In this document: positions 58,924 to 60,000 of the stretch, one piece after another | Numbering within the stretch: the first letter of the stretch is position 1 | Layout: every line of letters starts with the position of its first letter | NCBI GenBank assembly: GCA_014529385.2 | Contig: CM043964.1 | Span: forward strand, 104,149,587-104,209,586 | Source of the DNA: Adiantum capillus-veneris | Taxonomy: Eukaryota > Streptophyta > Polypodiopsida > Polypodiales > Pteridaceae | Direction: 5' to 3' | DNA length: 60,000 nt | Notes under the pieces: generated by a model | The model's database searches: none | Seen by the model: the letters and a program-made list of their open reading frames with translations, nothing else | Told to the model about the DNA's origin: nothing | Program-made: the position numbers and the translations under genes

Positions 58924-59440
58924 AGAGATTGCCAACTTATGTGGTGTGGAGACTCTAGAGAAGGTAGGACCAGGTGACTGCTGATTGCACACGTGAGACC
59001 GTTGCAGGCATGGATACAAAAACTAGAGCAAACAAATAGCCATGTGGCACATGGGAGGAGCAACCAGATTATTGAATGACATTGTTATGCAAACGAAGTA
59101 CCTAGAGTGTGTTTCACTATAAAAATCTCCAAGTGTTTACTGCAATGTTTTACTGCGTTTTGTAGAGAGAAGGTGCAAACTCAGGTAGAGAAAGAAGAGA
59201 GAGGAGGGCAGGTTTTTTTTGTGTTTAAAATATTTTTGTGACTGTTTTCGCATTTATTACCGCGTTTATTACTGCATATATTACCGTGTTTATTTGTGAC
59301 TACAAAATTTAGCGCCTAAATTTTCAAATTTTGGCTTAATCATCCCCCCCCCCCCCCCCCCTGCCCCCTACTTCAAATTTTGGTGTTTCCCTCCTCTAAA
59401 AAAAAAAAGAATATTGTATAAAATTTTCAAAATTTTAAAA

Positions 59441-59504
<64 letters not shown>

Positions 59505-59651
59505 GAGGAGGAAGGGGGATAATAAGATCACACTTGGTTACAACTAAAATAATCACTGTCAATTGATTAACATAATTAAGCATGTTCCCAAATCTGGAGA
59601 GATCAGGAAGAGGAGGGAGAGAGAGATGAATGGATTACACGACCAAAAAAC
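58651..59651. repeat. Microsatellites and low-complexity sequence
   Basis: (GA)n at 58861-58920 and 59443-59501, a poly-C run at 59344-59362. The remainder is AT-rich with GTTTATTAC/CGCGTTTATTAC short repeats near 59250-59295. No gene is seen. Confidence 0.75.
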
Positions 59652-59945
59652 TTAATAATTGCAAAATGTTTTTGAATCATCTTCCAAACGATCTCTACAT
59701 GAGGCATCATCCAATTCTAATACCATGGCTCCTAAATCAATAAAGAGAGAAACGAAATTGTCGTTTGTGGATGCATTGGCTTCATCCTCTTCCAGTTCGT
59801 CATCCTCCAGCTCATCATCTTCATCGGCATGACAATCATCCTCGCTAAGACTTGCTGCCGTTGGACTTAATTCATCGACCTCCCTCTCCTTTGTTTCCAC
59901 CTGATCCAAAGTTGGAGGTGAAAGAGGATGGAAGATGGTCTCCAC
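59652..59945 (-). other. Short acidic ORF, unrecognised
   Basis: A 97-codon minus frame, METIFHPLSPPTLDQVETKE, with a run of Asp/Glu (DEDDELEDDELEEDEANAS) and a hydrophobic FVSLFIDLGAMVLEL. No known domain. Acidic linkers occur in A and B pol, but no shared motif is visible. Confidence 0.25.
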
Positions 59946-60000
59946 TGCATTAGTGAAAAAAATAGTTCTTCCCGGAGGTGTTACGGGAATTATGAACCAA

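Larger units (their letters stand above)
52156..60000 (-). mobile_element. Element F: Ty1/copia retrotransposon, 5' part beyond insertion M
   Basis: The 3' LTR (52156-52346) and the whole pol region (52424-55484) are on the minus strand. The gag-protease junction is cut by M at 55485, so the gag, PBS and 5' LTR would lie right of M, probably beyond the window; the true end is not seen. The left flanking five bases are CTATG. The relationship to E is clear in protein, but the LTRs differ (191 versus 259 bp). Confidence 0.75.

Overview
This is a piece of a land-plant nuclear genome. The clues are Ty1/copia, Ty3/gypsy and CACTA (En/Spm) elements with plant-type domains, GT-AG introns, tRNA-iMet primer sites, plant TATA boxes, long TG/CA/GA microsatellites and a fragment of a heavy-metal-associated isoprenylated plant protein (HIPP) gene. 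I cannot name the species. No intact ordinary host gene is visible. Almost all of the window is transposons inserted into transposons, and most boundaries can be read from LTR ends, target-site duplications (TSDs), primer binding sites (PBS) and reading frames that rejoin across insertions.

Left half (1-32.6 kb). A plus-strand SWIM zinc-finger gene (called H here) survives as pieces at 18804-19136, 22572-22931, 25183-26245 and 32520-32609. Four retroelements separate the pieces. A is a minus-strand gypsy element (1-18803, running off the left edge). D is a minus-strand copia deletion derivative (~19137-22571). G is a plus-strand non-coding LTR element (22932-25182, TSD GGTAT). J is a minus-strand gag-only element (26246-32519, TSD AATGT/AACGT). 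A is itself interrupted by B (1878-16404), a dual-RNase-H gypsy element, and B is interrupted by C (6708-11985, TSD AACAT), a young copia element with one LTR difference in 322 bp. The nesting is therefore four deep.

Right half (32.7-60 kb). K is a degraded minus-strand element with a retropepsin and an unfamiliar coiled-coil ORF where reverse transcriptase and integrase would be expected. K is cut by copia E (38103-52052, TSD TTGCT) and by copia F (from 52156). E carries a complete CACTA transposon, L (41343-49618, TSD TAA), with a six-exon TNP2 transposase gene, a three-exon TNPA-like gene and a captured HIPP fragment ending in a CaaX box. F is interrupted at 55485 by an LTR-like sequence (M). 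The last ~3 kb is AT-rich and microsatellite-rich with nothing I recognise.

How the parts relate: the autonomous-type elements (A, B, C, E, F, L) encode capsid, protease, reverse transcriptase, RNase H and integrase, or a CACTA transposase pair. Nearly all carry stops or frameshifts. D, G and J lack most of that machinery and would have depended on proteins supplied in trans. By LTR divergence counted by eye, C is youngest (~0.3%), then G (~1.4%), B (~2%) and E (~5%), which fits the nesting order.
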